64,000 nucleotides of DNA from an uncultured Pelagibacteraceae bacterium (GTDB lineage Bacteria > Pseudomonadota > Alphaproteobacteria > Pelagibacterales > Pelagibacteraceae): the NCBI GenBank assembly GCA_902574705.1, contig CACGOM010000004.1:1-64000 (forward strand). The letters run 5' to 3'. Below the pieces are notes generated by a model that worked only from the letters and a program-made list of their open reading frames with translations, did not search any database and had not been told where the DNA came from. Within the stretch, counting starts at the first letter, position 1; every line of letters starts with the position of its first letter. The position numbers and the translations under genes were made by a program. Shown here in pieces: positions 10,952 through 18,974 of this stretch.

Positions 10952-11106
10952 TACCTGAAAAAAAACTTTCTATTTTTTTATCTAATCTGGAGAAAAAGTT
11001 TAAATTAAATTTTGGAAAATTTGAAAGTTTATTTTGTATTCTTACGATTTTTAAAACAATTGACTCTTTTGTTTTAAGTATTTTTTTAGTTTGTATATTT
11101 TTAGAT

Positions 11107-11268
11107 TTACCAAGTCTTTTTTTTACTTTTGTTGTTTTTTTTACTTTTCTGGTAAATTTTTTTTTTTACTTTGTTTCTTTTTTTTTTAAGATGAGTTGAT
11201 CTTTGAGGTTTTTTTTTAAAAGATGATTTAACAAAAATCTTTTTTTTAATTTTTTTCTTTTTTTTCAT
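11107..11268 (-). CDS. Lys-rich 53-codon ORF, likely N-terminus of the coiled-coil gene
   Basis: An ATG at 11268-11266 opens a 53-residue, mostly Lys/Ser/Asn/Thr frame that ends at TAA 11109-11107. It starts 26 bp after the cfa stop on the same strand. No clear Shine-Dalgarno is visible. Its last codons read AAA AAA AAG ACT TGG TAA. A -1 slip on A-AAA-AAG joins it without a gap to the long coiled-coil frame. It may be a separate basic peptide, the zero-frame product of a recoded gene, or half of a gene split by a one-base homopolymer error. Confidence 0.45.
   Translation of the reverse strand: MKKKKKIKKKIFVKSSFKKKPQRSTHLKKKRNKVKKKIYQKSKKNNKSKKKTW
11116..11122 (-). other. Candidate -1 slippery site A-AAA-AAG
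   Basis: On the minus strand the heptamer A AAA AAG sits in the correct phase of the upstream ORF (codons AAA AAG). It is the same heptamer used in E. coli dnaX. The zero-frame stop follows two codons later, and the -1 frame then stays open for 350 codons. No strong downstream hairpin or upstream Shine-Dalgarno stimulator was found. The site lies in an A8 run, so transcriptional slippage or a sequencing indel is equally possible. Confidence 0.4.
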
Positions 11269-11294
11269 TGGCTAAACGTTTTACTACCAACAAA

Positions 11295-12485
11295 TTATCG
11301 ATAAATATAGTCTCTAGTATTAGGTACTGCTGAATGTTTTTTTATAAGTTGCATTTGAAATACAACCTGATCTCCCCATTTGAATGCCATTGCACAACCA
11401 ACAAGATAAAATTCCCACATTCTCAAGAATTTTTCATCAAACATTTCCAGTACTTTCTCTTTTTTATCTAAAAATCTTTCCTTCCAATTTTTCAGCGTAT
11501 GATAGTAATGCATTCTCCATACTTCTAAATCCGATAGAATTAAGCCAGATTTTTCAATAGGTTTTACTACCTCGCTTAAACTTGGTGTATATCCTCCTGG
11601 GAATATATATTTTGTTATCCAAGGATGAGGGTCTCTTGGGGGATTTACTGAGCCTATAGTATGAATCAGAGCTACCCCATCATTATTTAATAAATTTGAA
11701 ACTGAATTAAAGTAAGTGTTATAAAATTTCCTACCAACATGCTCAAACATTCCAACACTTACAATTCGATCGAACTTTTCATTTAAATCTCTGTAGTCTT
11801 TTAATCTAAACTGAACTTGATTTTCTAAACCATTTTCTTTTGCTTTCTCAATACTATATTTGTATTGGTTCTCAGATAAAGTAACACCCAGTACCTCACA
11901 TTTGGTTTTTTTTGCTATTTCTATTGCAAGTGTTCCCCACCCAGAACCTATATCTAAAACTCTTTGGTTTGGTTTTAAGTTTAATTTTTTAACAATATGA
12001 TTAATTTTATTATTTTGAGCTTCTTCTAATGTGTCATTTTCGTTTTTAAAGTATGCACAAGAATATTGTCTTTTTTCATCTAAAAATAAATCATATAATT
12101 TCTCTGAAATATCGTAGTGATGTGCAACATTAGATTTGGATTTTTTTTTTAAATTAAAATTTGTAAAAAATCTGTAGCCCCCTCTTATTTTATTAATTGC
12201 AGCGTTAAATGAATTAGTTTCATTTCTTCCAATATTTTTTAAAGCTATATCTAAAAACTCTGTTAAGGTACCATTTTCAATTACTACTGATCCATTTGTA
12301 TATGCTTCACCAAAATATAAATCTGGCAATAGTAAGAGTTTAGTATGTAAACTTTTATCTAAAATTTTCAATGTTATTGGTTTTTCTTTTTTAGGGTTAC
12401 CAATCATATGTTTATTAAAGTCGGCATCGATTAATAAGAAACCGTCATCTTTAAAAAGGGTATTTAAAAATTCAATTAATTTCAT
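11295..12485 (-). CDS. cfa: Cyclopropane-fatty-acyl-phospholipid synthase
   Basis: A 396-residue SAM-dependent enzyme that adds a methylene group across double bonds of membrane phospholipid acyl chains. The SAM site is visible as VLDIGSGWGTLAIEIA near residue 175. Upstream is the family segment HHYDISEKLYDLFLD with ...QYSCAYF, and the C-terminal part keeps FPGGYTPSLSEV and WEFYLVGCAMAFKWG. Length is normal for the family. It lies four bases after the DapA-like gene and 26 bases before the coiled-coil gene, all on the minus strand. Some Cfa homologues act on other lipid methylations, so exact product is inferred. Confidence 0.93.
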   Translation of the reverse strand: MKLIEFLNTLFKDDGFLLIDADFNKHMIGNPKKEKPITLKILDKSLHTKLLLLPDLYFGEAYTNGSVVIENGTLTEFLDIALKNIGRNETNSFNAAINKIRGGYRFFTNFNLKKKSKSNVAHHYDISEKLYDLFLDEKRQYSCAYFKNENDTLEEAQNNKINHIVKKLNLKPNQRVLDIGSGWGTLAIEIAKKTKCEVLGVTLSENQYKYSIEKAKENGLENQVQFRLKDYRDLNEKFDRIVSVGMFEHVGRKFYNTYFNSVSNLLNNDGVALIHTIGSVNPPRDPHPWITKYIFPGGYTPSLSEVVKPIEKSGLILSDLEVWRMHYYHTLKNWKERFLDKKEKVLEMFDEKFLRMWEFYLVGCAMAFKWGDQVVFQMQLIKKHSAVPNTRDYIYR

Positions 12486-12489
12486 AAAA

Positions 12490-13357
12490 CTAAATTTTAA
12501 AATTTAATGAGTTTAATTCAAGAATAAGTTTATCTTTTTTTTCTTTATCCAGAATACTCAATGTGGGTAAAATATTATTGTAAATGCTTTCTTTTGTTCC
12601 CAAAAAAGTATGCAGAGCAGATACTAAATTATATTGTTCAAATACTGATCTAATTTTACAAAGCTTTTCATTGTCAGTCTGTTCTTTATTATTTTTAAAA
12701 TCATCGTAAACTTTTCTTGTCAGTTTACTGGTAACATTGCATGTTGCTGAAATAATACCAGAACATCCTAATTTTAAGCCTTTCAATAATTTAGACTCAG
12801 AGCCAGGCAACATTGAAAAATTATCAATTTTTAATGTTTCAAATAAATTGTAGGAGCTATCTTTAAGACCAACTATTTGTTTTGGAAATTTTCCAACAAG
12901 TTTTTTGTACACATTCGGGACTAAATTTAAAGCCACATAATTTTTCAAAGTTATATAAAACGATTTGAATATCTTGATGAGTATTTATTATTCTTGAATA
13001 AAAGTTGAATACCTCATCATCACCATACTTGTAATAAGCTGGTGGCATAATCAAAAAATTTTTAAAACCTAAAGATTTAGAAATTGAAATTAAATTAATT
13101 GTTTCATTGAGGGAATTTAAACCTGTTCCAATTAAATAAGCATCTTTATATTTACTCTTTGATAGTTCATTCAATAAACTAATTTTTTCTGAGACAGATA
13201 AGAGTTGAGCCTGGCCTGTGCTACCAAAAATAGCTACCCCATGACAACCATTGTCTATTAAGTTTTCAGAGTGTTTAATTGTTTTTTTTACATCTAGAGC
13301 CAAATTCTTATCTAATACTGATAGCCCTGCCGCATAAATACCATTAATTTTACTCAT
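12490..13357 (-). pseudogene. Frameshifted DapA-family aldolase/lyase
   Basis: Two overlapping frames make one dihydrodipicolinate-synthase/N-acetylneuraminate-lyase family protein of about 288 residues. The N-terminal part (13357 to ~12907) has FGSTGQ, matching the family GTTGE loop, and the catalytic Tyr in VLYNF. The C-terminal part (to 12490) has the Schiff-base Lys in IVGLKDSS. Homology passes from one frame to the other at an A6 run (12901-12906): reading five As instead of six gives a continuous V-Q-K-L-V-G-K-F join. One extra A is therefore the simplest cause, whether a real mutation or an assembly error. Substrate is unknown; Gln replaces the usual Glu in the loop. Confidence 0.8.
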
Positions 13358-13406
13358 AAATAAAATTTATATTAAAATTATTTTTAGTAAAGATTATAAA
13401 AATAGA

Positions 13407-14366
13407 ATGAAAATTTTAGCTGTTCAAAACAGGATGGGAATTGGCGATATGGTAATTTTTTTACCATTCATCGAAGCTATATCCAAAAAGTTTAAATCAC
13501 CAGTAAGTTTATTAGTTAAAGAAAGTTCTAAAGCAAACGAATATCTTCAAAACACAAAATATATTGACCAAATAATTCCATTATTACGAAACAATAAAAA
13601 TTTAGAGCATGACGGAATTATTGGTTTTTTTAAGTTAGCTAATAAATTAAGAAAATATAAATTTGATAGTATTTTCATTTTTAATTCATCAGCTAGATTT
13701 AATTTAATTGCTAAAATTGCAGGTATTCGAAATGTTTATCAATATCCTGTTTTCAATAAGAAAAATCAGCATATTATAAAAACTGCGCAAAAATTTATTA
13801 AAAAAGAATTAAATATTTTAGTAAAACCAAATCCTAAAATAAATATTGGAAAAAAACAGATTTTTTTAGCTAGAAAAAAATTTAAAATTAAATCAAAAGA
13901 AAAAAATATCCTTTTAGGAATTGGCGGATCCGGTCCAACCAAACGAGTTCCAGCAAAAAAGTTTATTGAATTTATTGAGTTGGTCTCAAAAAAATATAAA
14001 TCTAAGTTTTTTTTAGCCACTGGTAAAAACTCAGCAGAACAAAATATATTAAAAGAAATTTTAAAATCAAAACACAAAAAAAAATGTCAAAGATTAGATA
14101 ATTTATCAATCAATAGTATATTGCCACTTATAAGCAATTGTGACATTGCGGTTTGTAACGACTCTAGTTTTAGTCATTTGTCTTCTGCTCTTGGAATTAA
14201 GACAATTGTGTTAATGACAGACACTCCATTAATGTATGGAAATTATAGTAAATTTATGCACCCTGTTATTCCTGATGGAGAAAAAAATGTTACTCACAAC
14301 ACTCTTGGAAAAAATAAAATTAGTCCAAAAAAAATTTTTAATAAATTTAAAAAATTGATTAGTTGA
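13407..14366 (+). CDS. Glycosyltransferase family 9 (heptosyltransferase-like)
   Basis: A 319-residue GT-B enzyme of family 9, which includes LPS core heptosyltransferases. It begins with the nucleotide-sugar fold MKILAVQNRMGIGDMV. It carries a GIGGSGPTKRVPAKKF substrate segment near residue 170 and the C-terminal family motif AVCNDSSFSHLSSALGIKTIVL near residue 250. It probably adds a sugar to lipopolysaccharide core at the inner membrane; donor and acceptor cannot be told from sequence. It is divergent from the DapA-like gene (49 bp) and overlaps the J-domain gene by eight bases at the tail. Confidence 0.85.
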   Translation: MKILAVQNRMGIGDMVIFLPFIEAISKKFKSPVSLLVKESSKANEYLQNTKYIDQIIPLLRNNKNLEHDGIIGFFKLANKLRKYKFDSIFIFNSSARFNLIAKIAGIRNVYQYPVFNKKNQHIIKTAQKFIKKELNILVKPNPKINIGKKQIFLARKKFKIKSKEKNILLGIGGSGPTKRVPAKKFIEFIELVSKKYKSKFFLATGKNSAEQNILKEILKSKHKKKCQRLDNLSINSILPLISNCDIAVCNDSSFSHLSSALGIKTIVLMTDTPLMYGNYSKFMHPVIPDGEKNVTHNTLGKNKISPKKIFNKFKKLIS

Positions 14367-14862
14367 TGTCTTTTAAAACAATCTCTTTTGCTTCATTAAC
14401 CAAACTAGATAATCTAGTAGTTTCTGGTGAAATATCTGGATGGATTTTTTTTTGTATTTTGGCATGAGCTTTTTTAACATCATCTTTAGTAATTTTTTTA
14501 CTTCTATCTAAATTTAATATCTTATAGGCTTCATCAATATTAATCGTTGAATTATTCATGCTGGAGGTCTGATTGAAAGAGAATCTATTTGATGATCTTA
14601 AATACTGTATAAGTCTAAATAAGCCAATTAGTTGATAAAGAGTGAGTCCTTTTAATTTTATTACTCCAAGGCTTAATAGAATTAATGGTAGTGAAAATAA
14701 AAATCTCCCACCAAAAGCTAATAAAATTGCAAGAAGTAGTGATGCTAAAAAAATTAGAATTCTAAATCCTTTGGATATTTTTTTTGCTGGGGACCTTGCA
14801 ATAAGTCTTAATAATAAATAAATAACTACGAAAGCAATTAAAGTAAAAATTATAACATTCAT
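14359..14862 (-). CDS. Membrane-anchored J-domain protein
   Basis: A 167-residue protein with hydrophobic helices at about residues 2-19 and 34-67, then a C-terminal J-domain-like segment. That segment includes AYKILNLDRSKKITKDDVKKAH and the diagnostic HPD in KKIHPD. The layout matches the short alphaproteobacterial membrane J-proteins related to mitochondrial Tim14/Pam18. It likely recruits DnaK to the inner membrane. Its start codon is only five bases from the divergent start of the oligopeptidase gene. Confidence 0.85.
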   Translation of the reverse strand: MNVIIFTLIAFVVIYLLLRLIARSPAKKISKGFRILIFLASLLLAILLAFGGRFLFSLPLILLSLGVIKLKGLTLYQLIGLFRLIQYLRSSNRFSFNQTSSMNNSTINIDEAYKILNLDRSKKITKDDVKKAHAKIQKKIHPDISPETTRLSSLVNEAKEIVLKDIN

Positions 14863-14867
14863 CTATT

Positions 14868-16943
14868 ATGAAAATACCACAGTTAACCAAAAAACCTGAA
14901 TTAAAATCTTGTCACAATGTTGATTGGGAAGATAATTATAGTTGGATCCATCAAAATAACATTTTAGAAGTTTTGAGGGATAGCTCAAAACTTTTACCAG
15001 ATGTAAGAAAATACCTCGAAGAGGAAAACGCTTACACAGAGCACCATTTAAAGGACACAAAAAATATTCAAAAAAAATTATTTGATGAGATCAAAGGTAG
15101 AATTAAACTAGATGACCAGTCTTTGCCCTATAAGGACAAAATCTATGAATATTGGACCAAAACTACCACTAAAGGAAATTACTCTATTAAACTTAGAAAA
15201 AAAATTGGATCAGATAAAGTAGAAGAAATCTGGAATGGTGACAATGAGAAAGAAAAATTAAAAACTGAGTATTTCGGTGTTGGTGACTTAGAGGTAAGTT
15301 ATAACGATAAATATCTTGGTTACTCTTTAGATTTAAAAGGATCTGAATATTATACTATTTATATAAGAGATATTGAAACCAACGAACTAGTTACAGAAAA
15401 AATTGAGGAAACGAGTGGCAGTATTACTTTTAGCTTAGATGATAAGTTTATTTTTTACTCAAAATTAGATGAGCATCATAGACCTAGAAAAATATTTAGA
15501 CATAAATTAGGAACTTCGGTTAAGGATGATAAATTAATATTTGAAGAAAAAAGTGAAGCTTTTACCTGTGGGATCGGTGTAAGTTCTGATGAGAAATATT
15601 ATTTTATATCAACCTCAGATCACAATACATCTGAACAATATTATTTTTCTAAAGAAGAAGAAAATCCAAAACCTAAACTTATTAAAGAAAGAAAAAGGGG
15701 TGTGATTTATGCTGTAAATTCTTGGGATGGAAAATTTTATTTACATACAAATGAAAAAGCTGAAGACTTTAAAATTGATTATTGTGAAGATCTTAAAAAT
15801 CAAAATTGGAAATCTTTTATTCCAGCCAAAGATGAGGTTTTAATTGGTGGACTTGTTTTTTTAAAAGATTGGATAATAAGATCTGAAACTTCAAATGCTT
15901 TGGGTAAATTAATTATTAGAAATCCTAAAACTGGTGAAGAAAATGATCTTAACTTTGTAGATGAAAAAGTTATAGTTCCTGGCATATCATTAAAACAAAG
16001 GGATAAAAATACTGATGAAGTGTATTTATCGTATTCTTCGCCTAAAACTCCAGGCAAAACGTATTTGTATAATTTAAAAACAAAAGATAAAAAACTAGTT
16101 AAAGAACAAGAAATTCCATCAGGTCATAATCCAGATGATTACATTGTAGAAAGATTGGAGTGCCCTTCTCATGATGGAAGATTGGTTCCTATAACTATTA
16201 CAAGACACAAAAAAACAAAAATTGATGGAAGTGCAAACATACTTTTATATGGTTATGGATCTTATGGCAGTTCAATGTCACCTGGGTTTTCATCAACAAG
16301 ACTAAGTTTAATTGATAGAGATATAATTTGGGCAACAGCTCATATTAGAGGTGGAATGGAAAGAGGGATGAAATGGTGGAAAGAAGGTAAATTATTAAAT
16401 AAAAAAAATACCTTTAAAGACTACATTGCAACTGCAAAATTTTTAATTGATAAAAATTATACTTCAGAAGGAAAAATAATTGGAATGGGTGGATCTGCTG
16501 GTGGACTATTAATGGGCGCAGTAGTTAATACAGCCCCAGAATTGTTTTTAGGAATGATAATGGCTGTTCCTTTTGTTGATTCTTTAACCACAAACCTTGA
16601 TCATTCATTACCACTGACAGTTGGTGAATTTGATGAATTTGGAAATGCAAAAGATAATAAAGAACACTTTGATTATATTTATTCTTATGCTCCATATAAT
16701 AATATTAAAAAAATGGATTATCCTCATATTTTTATTACAACTAGTCTAAGTGATAACAGAGTTTTATTTGATGAGCCCGCAAAATTCACTGCAAAACTAA
16801 GAGATTATAAAACTGACAATAATTTACTTTTATTGAAAACAGAAATGAATGCTGGTCATGGTGGTAAGACTGGAAGAGATAGTGCTATAGAAGAAGTTGC
16901 ATTAGATTATGCTTTTGCATTAAAAGTTTCGGATAAAATTTAA
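14868..16943 (+). CDS. ptrB: Oligopeptidase B-like S9 serine peptidase
   Basis: A 691-residue prolyl-oligopeptidase-family (S9A) enzyme, a cytoplasmic peptidase for short peptides. An N-terminal beta-propeller (about 70-400) caps a C-terminal alpha/beta hydrolase. The catalytic triad is visible: Ser543 in GMGGSAGG, Asp629 in SLSDNRV and His664 in AGHGGKTG. The GSYGSSMSPGFS and AHIRGG segments are typical of oligopeptidase B, which prefers Lys/Arg at P1. No signal peptide is seen. Its ATG lies five bases from the divergent J-domain start, so its promoter must overlap that gene. Confidence 0.93.
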   Translation: MKIPQLTKKPELKSCHNVDWEDNYSWIHQNNILEVLRDSSKLLPDVRKYLEEENAYTEHHLKDTKNIQKKLFDEIKGRIKLDDQSLPYKDKIYEYWTKTTTKGNYSIKLRKKIGSDKVEEIWNGDNEKEKLKTEYFGVGDLEVSYNDKYLGYSLDLKGSEYYTIYIRDIETNELVTEKIEETSGSITFSLDDKFIFYSKLDEHHRPRKIFRHKLGTSVKDDKLIFEEKSEAFTCGIGVSSDEKYYFISTSDHNTSEQYYFSKEEENPKPKLIKERKRGVIYAVNSWDGKFYLHTNEKAEDFKIDYCEDLKNQNWKSFIPAKDEVLIGGLVFLKDWIIRSETSNALGKLIIRNPKTGEENDLNFVDEKVIVPGISLKQRDKNTDEVYLSYSSPKTPGKTYLYNLKTKDKKLVKEQEIPSGHNPDDYIVERLECPSHDGRLVPITITRHKKTKIDGSANILLYGYGSYGSSMSPGFSSTRLSLIDRDIIWATAHIRGGMERGMKWWKEGKLLNKKNTFKDYIATAKFLIDKNYTSEGKIIGMGGSAGGLLMGAVVNTAPELFLGMIMAVPFVDSLTTNLDHSLPLTVGEFDEFGNAKDNKEHFDYIYSYAPYNNIKKMDYPHIFITTSLSDNRVLFDEPAKFTAKLRDYKTDNNLLLLKTEMNAGHGGKTGRDSAIEEVALDYAFALKVSDKI

Positions 16944-16952
16944 TTAGACCTA

Positions 16953-16959
16953 CTTGAAA
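16953..16959 (+). promoter_or_regulatory. Possible sigma-32 -35 element of hsp20
   Basis: The sequence CTTGAAA matches the core of the heat-shock sigma-32 -35 box and lies 90 bases before the hsp20 start, just after the ptrB stop. I could not find a convincing matching -10 box at the right spacing, so this is tentative. Confidence 0.35.
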
Positions 16960-16987
16960 ATCTAAAATTCATTACTAAGTATTCTTT

Positions 16988-17042
16988 GTAAGTCGCCTGA
17001 TGGGACTTACATAAATAAACTTGCTTAAAAAGGAGGGTATAT
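16988..17042 (+). ncRNA. ROSE-like RNA thermometer in hsp20 5' UTR
   Basis: Two stem-loops fill the UTR before hsp20. Hairpin I pairs GTAAGTC (16988-16994) with GACTTAC (17004-17010) and extends by two C-G pairs past a bulged G to a UGAU loop. Hairpin II pairs CUUGCU (17020-17025) with the Shine-Dalgarno AGGAGG (17031-17036) across a UAAAA loop, giving U-A, C-G, G.G, U-A, U.G and C-G. The UUGCU facing AGGA with an internal G.G opposition is the hallmark of ROSE elements, which mask the ribosome site of small heat-shock genes at low temperature. The assignment rests on motif and context only. Confidence 0.7.
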
Positions 17043-17489
17043 ATGACAAGTAAGGATCTATCTATATTCAACTCATTAAGACCGTTTTCAATTGGTTTCG
17101 ACGATATGTTTGACCAATTTGAGAGCATGTTGGGCAATGGAGGTTTGACTATGCAGTCGAATTATCCACCATACAACATAAGAAAAACAGGTAAGGACAA
17201 CTATGCAATAGAAGTTGCTCTTGCTGGTTTTAGCAAAGATGATGTTGAAGTTGAGTTTGAGGACAATTTATTAACGGTAAGAACTAAACAGGTAAATAAG
17301 TCTGAAAACAAAAATGAAGACGGTGAAGTAATTCACAGAGGTATATCTCAAAGACAATTTGCTAGATCATTTACAATTGCAGATGATGTGAAAGTAAATG
17401 GTGCTGAATTAAAAGATGGTCTTTTGACAGTAGCTTGTGAAAGAATTTTGCCAGATCATAAGAAAAAAAGACTTATTGAAATTAAATAA
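17043..17489 (+). CDS. Small heat-shock protein, Hsp20/IbpA family
   Basis: A 148-residue alpha-crystallin-domain chaperone that holds unfolding proteins in the cytoplasm. The N-terminus (SIFNSLRPFSIGFDDMFDQFE) matches IbpA/Hsp20 of proteobacteria. The alpha-crystallin domain spans about residues 40-130 with YNIRKTGKDNYAIEVALAGF, RGISQRQFARSF and the GLLTV-type LKDGLLTVACER ending. A strong AGGAGG Shine-Dalgarno sits six bases upstream, inside the predicted thermometer hairpin. It is a single-gene unit closed by a hairpin at 17502-17525. Confidence 0.95.
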   Translation: MTSKDLSIFNSLRPFSIGFDDMFDQFESMLGNGGLTMQSNYPPYNIRKTGKDNYAIEVALAGFSKDDVEVEFEDNLLTVRTKQVNKSENKNEDGEVIHRGISQRQFARSFTIADDVKVNGAELKDGLLTVACERILPDHKKKRLIEIK

Positions 17490-17501
17490 GTATTAACCTT
17501 G

Positions 17502-17525
17502 CTTGTGGGGATTGCTCCCCACAAG
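17502..17525. terminator. Hairpin between hsp20 and the NCS2 permease
   Basis: CTTGTGGGG and CCCCACAAG form a perfect 9-bp stem with an ATTGCT loop, 12 bases after the hsp20 stop and 10 bases from the convergent permease end. No long T run follows on either strand, so it may act as a weak bidirectional terminator or a 3'-end stabilising hairpin. Confidence 0.7.
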
Positions 17526-17535
17526 TAAAAATAGT

Positions 17536-18852
17536 TTATTTATTTGGTAATGTAGCGTTTAGAATAAATGCTAACAATCCTGCTGGTATTAATCCCGTTG
17601 TAAGCAATAATCCTAATTTAATTCCTAAATCTGGTACATGTGCAACAAACTCAGGAAATGCATATAGCCCTATTCCAAAAGATAGTGATAATGCTAAAAT
17701 TAAAACATTTCTTTGGCTCATTTCTGATTTTGAAATTAGTTTAATTCCAGCACCAGCAATTAATCCAAACATAATTATAGCAGCTCCTCCAATTACTGAA
17801 TCTGGCATTGCAGCAATTATTCCGCCAAGTTTTGGAAACAAACCTAATAAAATTAAAATAACTCCAGCAACTGTACCGACGTGTCTACTAATTACTCCAG
17901 TGAATGCAACTAAGCCAGCATTTTGTGAATAAGAAGTATTAGGCATAGCATTAAAAATTGACGCAAAAGCTGTTCCAACTCCATCAGCCATTATTCCACC
18001 TGAAAGCTCTTTATTAGTAGCTTCCCTATTTGCTCCACCCATTGTTGTTGCGCTGATATCTCCTATAGTTTCAATTGTAGTTACAATTGACATAAAGAGC
18101 ATTAATATTACTGCACCCCATACAAAGTCTATTCCATATTGTAATGGCATAGGAATTGCAAACCAGTCAGCAGCTGCAATTTTCTCCCATCTAACTTCTC
18201 CAAGCATAGCGGCAACTAAGAATCCAGCTACTATTCCGATTAGAATCGAGGCTGCAGACGCCATTCCTTTTCCTTTAATATTTGCTAGTAGAGCAACTAT
18301 TAAGACTGTTCCAGCGATTGTTAAATGATGCCAGTTTGCAAAAATTTCTGGTTTATTATTCATTAACCATACACCTCCACCAGCATATTTAAATCCAACT
18401 TTAAGAAGACTAATTCCAATCATTAAAACAACTATTCCAGTTACTAACGGAGGAAACATATGACGAATTGGTTTTAACATTCTTCCAATCCATATTTGAA
18501 AAATTCCTCCTATAAATGCAGCTGTAAATATTGCTCCTAAACCAAAAGCTTTGAAAGGTAACATTATTGGAATGAAAGCAAAGCTTGTACCTTGTATTAT
18601 TGGTAGTCTTGAACCTATATCTTTATAACCAACAGTTTGTATTATTGTTGCAACACCCGCAGCAAACAACGCCATTTGAATTAAAAAAATCTTTTCTCCA
18701 GTAGTCACGCCAAAAACACCAGCTACAATTAGTGGAACTGTTATGTTCCCAGCAAACATTGCAAACACATGCTGAATACCTAAGGGTATTGACTGATTGA
18801 GTGGCAATTTTTTATCAGCAGATCCTGAAGTCGAAACTTTATTTTTTGCCAT
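17536..18852 (-). CDS. NCS2 xanthine/uracil-type permease
   Basis: A 438-residue nucleobase:cation symporter-2 (UraA/XanQ/UacT) inner-membrane transporter with about 14 hydrophobic segments. Family hallmarks include the IPLGIQHVFAMFAGNITVPLI start of helix 1, the QGTSFAFIPIML segment, and the IGDISATT...NKELSGGIMADGVGT and NAMPNTSYSQNAGL regions. The ATG at 18852 has a GGAGG five bases upstream and is preferred to an earlier in-frame ATG at 18897. Neighbouring purine genes suggest xanthine or urate as substrate; uracil cannot be excluded. Confidence 0.9.
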   Translation of the reverse strand: MAKNKVSTSGSADKKLPLNQSIPLGIQHVFAMFAGNITVPLIVAGVFGVTTGEKIFLIQMALFAAGVATIIQTVGYKDIGSRLPIIQGTSFAFIPIMLPFKAFGLGAIFTAAFIGGIFQIWIGRMLKPIRHMFPPLVTGIVVLMIGISLLKVGFKYAGGGVWLMNNKPEIFANWHHLTIAGTVLIVALLANIKGKGMASAASILIGIVAGFLVAAMLGEVRWEKIAAADWFAIPMPLQYGIDFVWGAVILMLFMSIVTTIETIGDISATTMGGANREATNKELSGGIMADGVGTAFASIFNAMPNTSYSQNAGLVAFTGVISRHVGTVAGVILILLGLFPKLGGIIAAMPDSVIGGAAIIMFGLIAGAGIKLISKSEMSQRNVLILALSLSFGIGLYAFPEFVAHVPDLGIKLGLLLTTGLIPAGLLAFILNATLPNK

Positions 18853-18871
18853 ATATCCTCCATTTACTTTA

Positions 18872-18895
18872 GATAAGCCTAACAAAACGCTTATC
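18872..18895 (-). promoter_or_regulatory. Inverted repeat in the NCS2 permease leader
   Basis: GATAAGC (18872-18878) and GCTTATC (18889-18895) form a perfect 7-bp inverted repeat with a ten-base spacer, ten bases upstream of the Shine-Dalgarno. It could be a leader hairpin or a repressor site. It does not show the conserved junction of known purine riboswitches. Confidence 0.4.
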
Positions 18896-18974
18896 AATGT
18901 AAATTAAAATGAAGAAGAATAATTTGGGTATTTAGAGTAATTTAGGTGAAATTAGTTCAAATTGGTTTTTTTAA

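Noticed and set aside
10952-11294. Non-coding stretch after cfa
   Set aside because: Although no standard gene covers it, it is explained by the Lys-rich ORF (11107-11268) and by the upstream continuation of the coiled-coil frame.
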